A stretch of DNA of 25,090 nt from Pyropia haitanensis. Taxonomy: Eukaryota; Rhodophyta; Bangiophyceae; Bangiales; Bangiaceae. The stretch spans positions 1-25,090 of the forward strand of contig SDUX01000043.1 in NCBI GenBank assembly GCA_008729055.1, given 5' to 3'. The position numbers and the translations under genes are program-made. This document shows, piece after piece, positions 16,130 through 23,284 of the stretch. The notes under the pieces are model-generated. The model had not been told where the DNA came from and searched no databases. It worked only from the letters and a program-made list of their open reading frames with translations. Numbering within the stretch: position 1 is the first letter of the stretch; every line of letters starts with the position of its first letter.

Positions 16130-16543
16130 TGGTCTTAGCGCACACCCAACAGTGCTTCCGGAAAGACGCGATTGGATATCCGCACTCATCGCAATATCTG
16201 TCGGCAAATTTCACGTCCGTGAGTGCTCGAATCTTCTCGAACTCGATTTGCTGGATTCGGAGAGCATCCTCTTGGCTCTCGGTGTATTGGCTGCGGATTC
16301 GTTGGGCGTCCGATAACGATTTCGGGAAGCTCTGATGAGTCTACCATCTCAATCGCCACACAATGTCCGGCCTTCGCATGCTCGATAGCCTCATCATCGG
16401 TCCTACAGTAGTGTACTTTTCAGAGCAACGTCGCAGTGACGAACTGATTCATCACCGGTCTTCCAAAACTGATCCCAGTTCATGGGGCACGGTTTGGATA
16501 CGATCCGCGACCGACAATTCGCGACTCGGGGTGAATGCATCAT
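16130..16543 (-). pseudogene. Cassette gene, C-terminal zinc-finger protein, frameshifted
   Basis: ATG 16543 (or 16540) follows the leader CTTCAAAAAATG. One frame gives MNWDQFWKTGDESVRHCD; another gives TDDEAIEHAKAGHCVAIEMV near 16370. A third gives FPKSLSDAQRIRSQYTESQE, then a helix, then the CDECGYPIASFRKHCWVCAK ribbon ending near 16130. These make one protein of about 135 residues with a helical middle and a C-terminal CxxC...CxxC zinc ribbon. At least two indels break it. No function known. Confidence 0.62.
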
Positions 16544-16550
16544 TTTTTGA

Positions 16551-16676
16551 AGCGAACGTCCGAGACCTGGCTGCCCGATCCGGGAGCGCGGACTCGACTG
16601 GAGGTTAAGTATTCGAATCACGGAAGTCAATCAACTCACGGCGGGATCGGGCTTGCCAGCGTCGTCTTGTTCGACC
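16551..16676 (-). repeat. attC site 20
   Basis: Arms CTGGCTGCCCGATCC and GGATCGGGC-T-TGCCAG pair. Confidence 0.9.
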
Positions 16677-16725
16677 CGGTTGAGTTCGATGAATGGCGTT
16701 TCAAGTAACATTCTTTGGGAGATGT

Positions 16726-17208
16726 CTATTCCTTCTTTGGTAATGGATAGGGTCCACCTTTGAGGAAGGCTTGTAGCGCATCAGGTAATTTTTCGCTTCC
16801 GATTTTCTCGCTTTCCTCAATCAATGCTTTGAGGGAACCCAGTGTCGTTAACGCGAATACGTTGTTATCGACTTGCCTGGAGTGAACCGCAGCCCGATGA
16901 TCAAGCAGATAGCTTTCTAGAATATGGCATAGGTGAAGGGGGAAGTCCTTATGATCTCCGAGGTTGTTGTCATGAATGAAATAGAAAAGGTTGTTGTAGA
17001 TCGCGCACAAACTTGTTACTTTCTCGCTTCTTTCGGAATTCAGGTTTTCCATCGTCTGATAAATAGCAATTTCAGAAATTCGGAACACATCAGAAATTAC
17101 AATTGGAGCCTTTGCCTTGTCATTGGCCTTTAAGCCGAAACCAAAGAAGCATAGGAACGCAATGCTTGAGTTCAAATCCTTGAAACGGAAGAACGGCAAT
17201 GGATTCAT
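16726..17208 (-). CDS. Cassette gene: hypothetical protein, 160 aa
   Basis: ATG 17208 (MNPLPFFRFKDLNSSIAFLC) follows CGAGAAAAATG; the longer frame enters attC 21. The N-terminal 30 residues are hydrophobic enough for a membrane contact. The rest is helical (VFRISEIAIYQTMENLNSER, then ESYLLDHRAAVHSRQVDNNV). It is more AT-rich than its neighbours, which suggests a different donor. Unusually for this array, about 50 bp separate the stop from the attC. No known family. Confidence 0.75.
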   Translation of the reverse strand: MNPLPFFRFKDLNSSIAFLCFFGFGLKANDKAKAPIVISDVFRISEIAIYQTMENLNSERSEKVTSLCAIYNNLFYFIHDNNLGDHKDFPLHLCHILESYLLDHRAAVHSRQVDNNVFALTTLGSLKALIEESEKIGSEKLPDALQAFLKGGPYPLPKKE

Positions 17209-17216
17209 TTTTCTCG

Positions 17217-17341
17217 GTCGAACGTTCAAGAGCACTCAGCCCTGACGGGGAGCGCGGGTTGATTGTGGGATAGTCTGGCGAATCAGAAAAGTCATTTCAA
17301 CTCACTGCGGTCAGGGCTTGAGTGCCTCGGCTTGTTCTGCC
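17217..17341 (-). repeat. attC site 21
   Basis: Arms GCACTCA/GCCCTGAC and GTCAGGGC-T-TGAGTGC; nearly identical to attC 2, 14.5 kb away. Confidence 0.92.
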
Positions 17342-17721
17342 CGTGTTAGTTTCCGGGTGGCAGCCTCGAAGGAGCTGCAATCGGCCGTTACATCTTTCGC
17401 GAAGGACTTGGGAGGCAACTGAGTTGGCTGAACCTCCCCGAAATCCCAATCGTTCCGAAGGAGGTATCCGCGGTCATTCGGATACTTCGAGGCGATGTTG
17501 TAGTAGATCCTGCCCTTCAGATACTCAGAAAACTCAGGGCTCAGAGTGAGTTCCCGATTCGAGAGGAGGTTGACCGCAAGTTTGTTTTCTTCAAGTCCTG
17601 CGTTGAAAGCTCCTTCCTTCATTCCCCAGAGGAATCCGGAGTAGATACCGACGCCCAAGATGAACAATCCTAGAATCACTGCAAACTCGATTTTCATTTC
17701 TTGGCAGAACAGTATATTCAT
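17311..17721 (-). CDS. Cassette gene fused in frame to the MNILF leader; N-terminally anchored protein
   Basis: The module start codon at 17721 is in frame with this cassette, giving MNILFCQE followed by the cassette's own ATG 17697 (MKIEFAVILGLFILGVGIYS). Translation could therefore start from the strong module Shine-Dalgarno and read straight across the recombination junction, or from the internal ATG (128 residues). Residues 4-26 of the cassette form a membrane anchor or signal segment. The rest is soluble (EFSEYLKGRIYYNIASKYPN). The tail EQAEALKP comes from attC 21. Function unknown. This is the first cassette after module copy A. Confidence 0.72.
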   Translation of the reverse strand: MNILFCQEMKIEFAVILGLFILGVGIYSGFLWGMKEGAFNAGLEENKLAVNLLSNRELTLSPEFSEYLKGRIYYNIASKYPNDRGYLLRNDWDFGEVQPTQLPPKSFAKDVTADCSSFEAATRKLTRAEQAEALKP

Positions 17722-17887
17722 GAACGATTTTCCTCCCCTATCGGGCACTCACCCGCCGGAATTGGATCGTTCTTGCTAACGGAGTAGACCGGATTTCCCC
17801 AGTGATGTCAAGGGTTGGGGGCTCTTGCGGACGCTTTCCCGTGCTCGATTCCTTTCTCCACGATTCGCGTAAGAACGCAAATCGTTC
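17703..17887 (-). promoter_or_regulatory. attI/Pc-like module, copy A: promoter, RBS, start codon, core
   Basis: Reading leftwards: palindrome GAAC-N7-GTTC (17873-17887), -35 TTGACA (17806-17811), 17-bp spacer, -10 TCTACT (17783-17788). Then come GGGGAGG (about 17732-17738), ATG (17719-17721) and AATATACT followed directly by the core GTTCTGC (17704-17710). The layout is that of an integron attI with its cassette promoter, but with a built-in start codon. Similar copies lie at 20608 and 24969. Homology to copy B continues to about 18045. Confidence 0.75.
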
Positions 17888-18084
17888 CCGGCCCGATCAT
17901 TTGATTCCGGTTTCCTGACTTTTCACCGATTCAAAAGCGGAATCCTTTTCCTCGTCACCATTTTTCTCTGTGCCGTAACCACGGGGAAATGCGACAGGCT
18001 CAGGACATGCTGACTCATTTGTCACGGGGTTGGCGGGAGCCGCCATTCTTCGTCAAGAAATGCCGCCTGACCTCGAAATAGGCC
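17888..18084. other. Non-coding upstream part of module A
   Basis: No convincing gene. It aligns with 20793-20964 of copy B at high identity. A short minus frame (MSQHVLSLSHFP) is conserved in both copies but stops early here. Near 18045-18065 lies TCAAGAAATGCCGCCTGACC, which recurs in similar form at 22563. No integrase remnant is recognisable. Confidence 0.5.
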
Positions 18085-18158
18085 CCTGAAATACGAGAAA
18101 TGCCGATAAACTCATAGAATCTACCTTTGACCTTTCACCGCAGCATCTTGTCAGCGCT
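18085..18158 (-). repeat. Array-boundary sequence, copy 2 (half attC-like)
   Basis: Matches 1510-1585 at about 85 percent. It directly follows the ORF of the last cassette of the middle sub-array and starts on the minus strand with GACAAGATGCTGCGG. No partner R'/L' arm is found. See copy 1 for the alternatives. Confidence 0.55.
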
Positions 18159-18542
18159 TTGATGGTATCGTAACGGAGATCGTTCGCATCGTTCGATTAG
18201 GCAACGCTGGGCCATCGCCTCCTCGACAACTGAAAATGTGTAAGTGCCGCCCCGGTGAGCCTCCAGTTGATCGTAAAACTCAAGTATCGATACATCCATC
18301 ACGATGTCGCCTTCACGGACGCCTGATCTGGCGAAGGCTCCCTCATTCGCGATAGATTCAATCGTAAATACCTCCTGCGCGTTGTCGTCGATCGTCACAT
18401 ATGGCGATCCGTGATCAAACCCGAGATCTGACTTTAGCTGCTGAGCATTAGCTTCGTAGTTCTCGATACCTCTCCGCAAGTTGCACGAAATCAAGCCGAG
18501 CACCCAGGTTGCGAATACGGCGATGGCGAGGATCGATCTCAT
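18135..18542 (-). CDS. Cassette gene: lipoprotein with PDZ-like domain
   Basis: Starts MRSILAIAVFATWVLGLISC at 18542 after CCAGAAAATG. The signal peptide ends in a lipobox LISC with C20, so a lipoprotein is likely. The segment FTIESIANEGAFARSGVREG, then DIVMDVSILEFYDQL and GGTYTFSVV, has the layout of a PDZ domain: carboxylate loop region, then the GVREGDIV turn. PDZ domains bind C-terminal peptides in envelope proteases and scaffolds, but no protease domain is present. The C-terminus (KMLR, stop) lies in the boundary sequence. Confidence 0.8.
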   Translation of the reverse strand: MRSILAIAVFATWVLGLISCNLRRGIENYEANAQQLKSDLGFDHGSPYVTIDDNAQEVFTIESIANEGAFARSGVREGDIVMDVSILEFYDQLEAHRGGTYTFSVVEEAMAQRCLIERCERSPLRYHQSADKMLR

Positions 18543-18548
18543 TTTCTG

Positions 18549-18672
18549 GTCGAACGTTCGAGGAATCGTAGCCTGATCTGGCGGCGCGACTCCGGGAAGA
18601 GGCTAAAGATTCGAATTACGAAAGTCAATCAACTCGGCGCGTTATCGGGCCTGGTATCCTCGTCTTGTTCGG
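18549..18672 (-). repeat. attC site 22
   Basis: Left arm GAATCGTA/GCCTGATC with right arm TATCGGGCCTGGTATCC; weaker pairing than most. Central GTCAATCAACTC block present. Confidence 0.85.
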
Positions 18673-19003
18673 CAGCTCGTTTATGAAGGAAAGGCCAGAA
18701 TTCAGAACGGACACGCCAGAGTTGATAGAGCGCGAACCCGAAAGTCGCTATACCGAAAAACTGATGCTGTGTCATGCCGGAGATCAACAAAACTGCAGTC
18801 GGTAGGAGGGCAAATTCTATCCTGTTTTTGATCGTAAATCCGCAGACCGTGGTTCCGAATCCGATCAGCATCAGCCAAAATCCTTCAGAAAATGCGGAGA
18901 GTGTGAACTGAAACAAGCCCGCTAAACCTGACAAGACTCCAATAGCGATAAGCCAAGCTGCGCTCAAGTCAGTTGCAGATTCAGATGTTGTTGATTCGGA
19001 CAT
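18629..19003 (-). CDS. Cassette gene: polytopic membrane protein, 124 aa
   Basis: ATG 19003 (MSESTTSESATDLSAAW) follows GGAGAATG, one of the few cassette starts here with a Shine-Dalgarno-like GGAG. About four hydrophobic segments lie between residues 16 and 97 (for example AIGVLSGLAGLFQF and FWLMLIGFGTTVCGF). A charged C-terminus follows. The tail EQDEDTRPDNAPS is encoded by attC 22. Function unknown. Confidence 0.75.
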   Translation of the reverse strand: MSESTTSESATDLSAAWLIAIGVLSGLAGLFQFTLSAFSEGFWLMLIGFGTTVCGFTIKNRIEFALLPTAVLLISGMTQHQFFGIATFGFALYQLWRVRSEFWPFLHKRAAEQDEDTRPDNAPS

Positions 19004-19009
19004 TCTCCA

Positions 19010-19135
19010 ACACAACGTTTAAGAGATGCCAGTCCGATATGGGACCGCGATCTCGATGGCAGGGTAAAGATTTGAGTTACGGAAGTCAATTAACTCGGGG
19101 CGTTATCGGGCTTGGTATCCTCGTCTTGTTCGGCT
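19010..19135 (-). repeat. attC site 23
   Basis: Arms GATGCCA/GTCCGATA and TATCGGGC-T-TGGTATC pair with one extra base. Confidence 0.92.
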
Positions 19136-19440
19136 CGTTTTTGTCTCCGCAGGATTGCTAAGATTACGAGATTCTGAATAAGGAGGAGGAGCCCTATAAA
19201 AAGCGCGCCGATAGTCGCATGCCAGAACGAACTCATCGCAGCAGTTTGGTTCTGGATGATGCGGATCGTGAGTGCCTTGATCTGATCTCTTTCGCCGCCT
19301 GAGAGATCATCACGCAAGAAGTTCGCCTCGATTGCGCTTATGGCGCTACTTGTCGTTGTCTTAATGATTGGGCCTTGAAGCAGAACGTATTCACAGGCAA
19401 GAATATTGATCCAGATAACCGACATCAATATTGCTCTCAT
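19090..19440 (-). CDS. Cassette gene: two-span membrane protein, 116 aa
   Basis: Starts MRAILMSVIWINILACEYVL at 19440 after GAGAAAAGATG. Hydrophobic segments lie at about 3-22 and 73-96 (ATIGALFIGLLLLIQNLVIL). A soluble middle region of about 50 residues (LRDDLSGGERDQIKALTIRI) would face the periplasm or cytoplasm. The tail EQDEDTKPDNAPS comes from attC 23 and is almost the same as that of the unrelated neighbour at 18629. Function unknown. Confidence 0.75.
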   Translation of the reverse strand: MRAILMSVIWINILACEYVLLQGPIIKTTTSSAISAIEANFLRDDLSGGERDQIKALTIRIIQNQTAAMSSFWHATIGALFIGLLLLIQNLVILAILRRQKRAEQDEDTKPDNAPS

Positions 19441-19449
19441 CTTTTCTCA

Positions 19450-19575
19450 GCCGAACGTCCGAAGATAGGCAGCCTCACCTGAGAGCGCCACTCCGAATCC
19501 GGGATGAAGATTGAATGTCCATGAAAATTCCGATTCGTGACGTGGTGAGGCTTGCCTACTCTGGCTTGTTCGGCG
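19450..19575 (-). repeat. attC site 24
   Basis: Arms ATAGGCA/GCCTCACC and GGTGAGGC-T-TGCCTA pair with one extra base. Confidence 0.92.
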
Positions 19576-20602
19576 TTGCCGTTCGGTAGACCAAGACTGG
19601 GTAGAGCAACACTCGGGGATATCTGCATGTTCTAATCATCTGTTCAAACCCGTCGAATCCACGGAACATCTTTCGGAATGCATTCTCGACTGCCTCGGTA
19701 TCTGCGAGGTTTCCGACCGAAAATTCTTCCATCGGATCAAAGTCCTCGCCCTCTTCGGTTGGGACTGACGCTACCACACCGACAATCGTCAGATCACCAG
19801 TGGGAAACGAGCCATAAGTAAAATGCAGGGAGCTAGTGTCGCTGTCGCAGAAACACTCTTTCTTGAGGTGACCAAATACGTGCTCATCAGGCCGGTCGGC
19901 AGATGGATAAATCCGGATATTCACAATCCCTGGTAAAAATGTATCGATCCAGGTCTGTAGGCCTTCAAGAATCCATTCGTCGACACCATCAATTCCTGTG
20001 TTCGCTTCAATTAGATCGATCAGCGCTTTCTTCTGCTTTTTCACTAACTGATTAGCTTTGTTTCGTTGATTGCGATCCTTAACCGCTTTCGCTTGGGCTT
20101 CCAGATCATCGATCTGCTGCTCTAACTCCTTATACTCTTCGGACTCTTTGAGGCCGCTTTGCGTGCTCTTGTTGATAAGGTCGACGACATCGGGAAACGC
20201 CTTCGCAATTCCCTTGATCCTCTCGTAGTCTTCGATCACGCAACGTCCGGTTACCTTTAGAGCAAAGCTGCCTTCGATGTGTTGGCGGAACGAATCATCA
20301 CGGAAAGAGGAGTCGGGGGATTCTGAATTAATTTCGACGAGGTGTCCCTTTTCGCGCAGAAGGCTCTCAAGCTCAATTAAGAAGGAGTGATATGGCTTAA
20401 TCACCACTTTAGACTGCTCCTTATCAGATGACGTGCCGCCGGCGTCATGTTTAAAAACTTTAAAATCATAGTGCCGCTTATTGTCCGCGACACTTCCGGT
20501 CTCTGTCTGCGATTCCTGAACTTCGACGACGCCTCCTGTAAGCTGACTATAAAGTGAGACGGCTTTCTCGCGGTCGATGTAAAGGTAATCGTATAGCTGC
20601 AT
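19556..20602 (-). CDS. Cassette gene: DUF6414-like protein
   Basis: This 348-residue protein starts MQLYDYLYIDREKAVSLYSQ. The YLYIDREK..SLYSQLTGGVVE opening is what I associate with DUF6414 proteins, of unknown function. A coiled-coil stretch lies at about 160-205 (EEYKELEQQIDDLEAQAKAV), followed by a mixed domain. It is the first cassette after module copy B. Its ATG at 20602 is six bases past the core GTT, after AAAAAATG. The module leader starting at 20625 is in another frame and overlaps it, so the module would supply mRNA and ribosomes but not a fusion. The stop lies in attC 24. Confidence 0.72.
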   Translation of the reverse strand: MQLYDYLYIDREKAVSLYSQLTGGVVEVQESQTETGSVADNKRHYDFKVFKHDAGGTSSDKEQSKVVIKPYHSFLIELESLLREKGHLVEINSESPDSSFRDDSFRQHIEGSFALKVTGRCVIEDYERIKGIAKAFPDVVDLINKSTQSGLKESEEYKELEQQIDDLEAQAKAVKDRNQRNKANQLVKKQKKALIDLIEANTGIDGVDEWILEGLQTWIDTFLPGIVNIRIYPSADRPDEHVFGHLKKECFCDSDTSSLHFTYGSFPTGDLTIVGVVASVPTEEGEDFDPMEEFSVGNLADTEAVENAFRKMFRGFDGFEQMIRTCRYPRVLLYPVLVYRTATPNKPE

Positions 20603-20625
20603 TTTTTGCCGAACAGTATATTCAT
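20401..20625 (-). CDS. MNILF leader frame of module B (overlapping, out of frame)
   Basis: From ATG 20625, behind GGGAGG, the leader reads MNILFGKKCSYTITF and stays open for 74 codons inside the DUF6414-like gene. The composition after the first residues is that of an out-of-frame read, so the product is probably not a real protein. Translation of it could deliver or hinder ribosomes at the cassette ATG 23 nt downstream. Confidence 0.3.
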   Translation of the reverse strand: MNILFGKKCSYTITFTSTARKPSHFIVSLQEASSKFRNRRQRPEVSRTISGTMILKFLNMTPAARHLIRSSLKW

Positions 20626-20792
20626 GAACGATTTTCCTCCCGTATCAGGCACTCACCCGCCGGAAATTTGATCGTCCTTGCTAAGGGAGTAGAACGGATT
20701 GCCCTAGTGATGTCAAGGGATGGGGGCTCTTACGGACGATTTCCCGCGCTCGAACCCTTTCTCCGCAATTCGCATAAGAACGCAAATCGTTC
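20608..20792 (-). promoter_or_regulatory. attI/Pc-like module, copy B: promoter, RBS, start codon, core
   Basis: -35 TTGACA (20711-20716), 17-bp spacer, -10 TCTACT (20688-20693), GGGAGG near 20636-20641, ATG (20623-20625), then AATATACT and the core GTTCGGC (20608-20614). The GAAC-N7-GTTC palindrome is at 20778-20792. About 88 percent identical to copy A by eye; promoter and start elements are fully kept. Confidence 0.75.
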
Positions 20793-21036
20793 CCGCCCCG
20801 ATCATTTGATTCGGGTTTGCTGACTTTCCACCGATTCAAAAGCGGAATCCTCTTCCTCGTTACCATTTTCCTCTGTGCCGTAACCCCGGGGAAATGCGAC
20901 AGGCTCAGGACATAGTGACTCATTCGTCACCGGGTTGGCGGGAGCCGCCGTGCTTCGTCAGGAAATCCCCCCTCGCCCGAATCGCATGCGTCCATTCCCC
21001 CCCGCTGTCGCTCGCCACGACACACCCATCCGTCAC
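20793..21036. other. Non-coding upstream part of module B and junction
   Basis: Homologous to 17888-18045 up to about 20964, after which it diverges into the 3' flank of the Ser-rich gene. No convincing gene or terminator is seen. Confidence 0.5.
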
Positions 21037-21912
21037 CTACACCCCGCTCGAACTACTCGAAAAGCTCGACGACAGGCTGCTGCTCGACGAATCCTCGAAA
21101 CTCGATGACGAGGAAAAACTCGAGCTACTCGAGAAACTCGAACTCAGCGAGCTCGACGACGATGCCGAACTCGTGCTGCTACTGCTGCTGCTGCTGCCGC
21201 CCCCATCGCCCGGCCCCCCACCACCCGGACTCGAGAGAGCCGGACCACCCGCCAGACTCGGCGTAAAGAAATTGCCCAACACATCCGGATTGCCCCGGTT
21301 CGCCTGCGCCACCTCCAGCAAAGTCTCGAACAACACCTCCGCCAGCGATGCCTTCGCCGCGCGGCGTTCCTCCTCACTGAGACGCTTGTCCGCGCTCGAC
21401 TGCTCGCTCGCCGTGTAAATCGCGTCCCACTGCGTTTTCAGCGCATTCGCATCGTCGAGCCGTTGCTGATCGACCCCGTTCCCGATCAGCGGCGTGAGAC
21501 CCGTGATCACCTTCTGCAGATACTCGCTCACGAGATCGTCCGTCAGCTGCCGCAGCTCCGTCGTGCCCGAGCCGACCACCGAGATCAGTTCCGGCGAATT
21601 CTTCCCGAAAGCGGCCCGCACCCAGTTCGCGATCTGGTTTTCCACCGCCGGAGGCAGCGCGTCGCGCATATCATTCTTGGCGCGCTTTGCCGCCTTGCGG
21701 AAATCCGTCTGGGCCATCCCGTCGCTGATCGCATCCGTGTAGGTCGCCATCTCCGTCGTCGTTGCCGCGAGTCGTGCGCCCCACGCACCGCCCGACGCCG
21801 TGTTCTGATTGCCCAGCTTGCCGATATGATCCGTCGCAAAAGCCGCCATCTCCGCGTAGCTGATATTGGCGTTGTCGAAAGGGTTGATGAAGTAATTTCT
21901 GGGGTCTCTCAT
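21037..21912 (-). CDS. Ser-rich-tailed hypothetical protein, not a cassette gene
   Basis: I chose ATG 21912 (MRDPRNYFINPFDNANISYA), behind CCGGAAATACGATC, giving 291 residues; the longer frame runs into the tandem repeats. About 240 residues of helical sequence are followed by a Gly/Pro stretch and a tail of about 50 residues that is nearly all serine. GC content is higher than in the cassettes and no attC follows the stop, so this gene entered by another route. I recall similar proteins from Verrucomicrobiota, but this is from memory and weak. The tail may be an unstructured linker. Function unknown. Confidence 0.7.
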   Translation of the reverse strand: MRDPRNYFINPFDNANISYAEMAAFATDHIGKLGNQNTASGGAWGARLAATTTEMATYTDAISDGMAQTDFRKAAKRAKNDMRDALPPAVENQIANWVRAAFGKNSPELISVVGSGTTELRQLTDDLVSEYLQKVITGLTPLIGNGVDQQRLDDANALKTQWDAIYTASEQSSADKRLSEEERRAAKASLAEVLFETLLEVAQANRGNPDVLGNFFTPSLAGGPALSSPGGGGPGDGGGSSSSSSSTSSASSSSSLSSSFSSSSSFSSSSSFEDSSSSSLSSSFSSSSSGV

Positions 21913-22038
21913 GATCGTATTTCCGGTGAATAGCGGCGTCGATGGTAGAGACCCGGATAGCGGAAGACAAGGAAAATCCACCAAATTTCGCAAGAACTGT
22001 TTCACAACGCGCAAAAGCACCCTCCAAACCGGTGATAT

Positions 22039-22374
22039 GGCGTTCCCGAAAATAAGGAAAGCCGTCCAAACCGTTGGGAAGGCGTTCCCGGAGATTTGGA
22101 ACGGCATCCAAACCATTTAGAAGCCATTCCCGGAGATTTGGAACGGCATCCAAACCGTTGAGAAGGCATTCACTGAGATTTGGAACGGCATCCAAACCGT
22201 TGAGAAGGCGTTCACTGGGATTTGGAACGGCATCCAAACCGTTTAGAAGGCACTCACTGGGATTTTGAGTGGCATCCAAACGGTTTGGAAGGCATTCACC
22301 GAGATTTTGAACGGGTTCTACTGTGTTTGGAAGGCCTTCCGTGAGATTTTGCGCCGTATCCCAACGATTTTTCT
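22039..22374. repeat. 42-bp tandem repeat block, about 8 units
   Basis: Units of the form GGCATTCACTGAGATTTGGA followed by ACGGCATCCAAACCGTTGAGAA recur every 42 bp, about eight times, decaying to the right. Each of the best units holds AACGG...CCGTT, which can form a small hairpin. The length is a multiple of three, so frames stay open through it on both strands (for example LNGLDAVPNL repeats), but coding is doubtful. Confidence 0.85.
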
Positions 22375-22603
22375 GTTATTTCGTGACATTGGATGACGAA
22401 ATCCACGAGTTGGGAGGCTGCATCGCGGGATTTCACGTCGAGATTGCGATCCGGCAAGGCGGTTTTCGGAAGCGGGACGGATATGCCGCAGGTCAGAGGC
22501 CAGGCGAATGAGCCGGGAAATGCGGATGGTTCTGCTATGGATTGCCTGAATCGCTACGCTTAGTCAAGAATTGTCGCCTGACCCCCGACTGTTCATTTTT
22601 CAA
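22375..22603. other. Junction region with truncated cassette start
   Basis: No gene. At the right end the minus strand reads GTTCGATTTGAAAAATGAAC, a normal cassette beginning, but the frame stops after ten codons at TCTTGA. A cassette body seems to have been lost here. The adjoining TCAGGCGACAATTCTTGAC resembles 18047-18066 in module A, so the region between 20964 and 22563 looks like an insertion in copy B. Confidence 0.5.
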
Positions 22604-23141
22604 ATCGAACGTCCAGAGTGACCCGCCGCCTACAGGCAGCGCCACTCCGCAACAGGTTTAAGGGTTGAAGCAAAGAGGGGCATTTCGACTCGGGGCGGTA
22701 GGCGGTTGGCGTCCACTCGCTTGTTCTGCTTCGTTTGAGTTTCGATGTGATTCGTGGGATCGAGAAACGAACGGACAGCCAAATGAACAACAGGAAGATA
22801 GCCGGCATGATCCAAAATCCCCATTTGCTTGAGTCTAAGCTTACCGACCTCTCTCCGTTTTCGTAGATTTCGGTGATCGATGCCAATTCGCCTTTCGTCA
22901 TCAAGAGGTAACTTCGCTGCGACTCAGAAATCTCTTCGTTTGTTGTGCGGGAATGAAACGAGGATATTCCAACGCATAATGCCAGACCGCCTCGACCATA
23001 ACTGTCCAACTCCGATTCGGCTACGCTCCACGGGCAGGCTGCATCAATGATCGGGAGAGCGATGAATACGATCACCATGACCGGCGGGGTGATGATCAAA
23101 CCCCACTTCATGAACTTCAGCCATAGCTCGAAGAGGTTCAT
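22593..23141 (-). CDS. Cassette gene: two-span membrane protein reading through its attC
   Basis: Starts MNLFELWLKFMKWGLIITPP at 23141 after CTAAAAAATG. Hydrophobic segments lie at about 14-34 and 106-124 (WIMPAIFLLFIWLSVRF), with a soluble middle containing NEEISESQRSYLLMTKGELA. No stop occurs before attC 25. The frame crosses the whole site, adding about 45 residues and ending at 22593. Another frame (22630-22824, ending NKRVDANRLPPRV) also runs into the attC. Either the long tail is real or an indel hides the native stop. Function unknown. Confidence 0.68.
   Translation of the reverse strand: MNLFELWLKFMKWGLIITPPVMVIVFIALPIIDAACPWSVAESELDSYGRGGLALCVGISSFHSRTTNEEISESQRSYLLMTKGELASITEIYENGERSVSLDSSKWGFWIMPAIFLLFIWLSVRFSIPRITSKLKRSRTSEWTPTAYRPESKCPSLLQPLNLLRSGAACRRRVTLDVRFEK
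22604..22729 (-). repeat. attC site 25
   Basis: Arms GTGACCCGCCGCCTAC and GTAGGCGG-T-TGGCGTCCAC pair. Same family as attC 17 and 26. Confidence 0.9.
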
Positions 23142-23146
23142 TTTTT

Positions 23147-23277
23147 AGCACAACGTCAAGGGTGATCCACCGCCTACAGGCAGCGCCACTCCGCAACAGG
23201 GTTAAACGTTGTAGTAAAACAGTGTCATGTCGACTTGAGACGTGTAGGCGGTTGGTGTCCACCCGCTTGTTATGTGC
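23147..23277 (-). repeat. attC site 26
   Basis: Arms GTGATCCACCGCCTAC and GTAGGCGG-T-TGGTGTCCAC pair; very close in sequence to attC 25. Confidence 0.92.
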
Positions 23278-23284
23278 TTGCGGT

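Noticed and set aside
18085..18158. Considered as a 28th complete attC
   Set aside because: Only the R''-like half is present; no complementary L'/R' arm is found before the module core at 17710.
20894..21418. Plus-strand frame rich in Leu, Glu and Asp
   Set aside because: It mirrors the serine repeat of the minus-strand Ser-rich gene; its repetitive pattern follows from the codons of that tail.
22039..22374. Tandem repeats considered as a CRISPR array
   Set aside because: The 42-bp units are contiguous with no unique spacers between them and no cas genes nearby.
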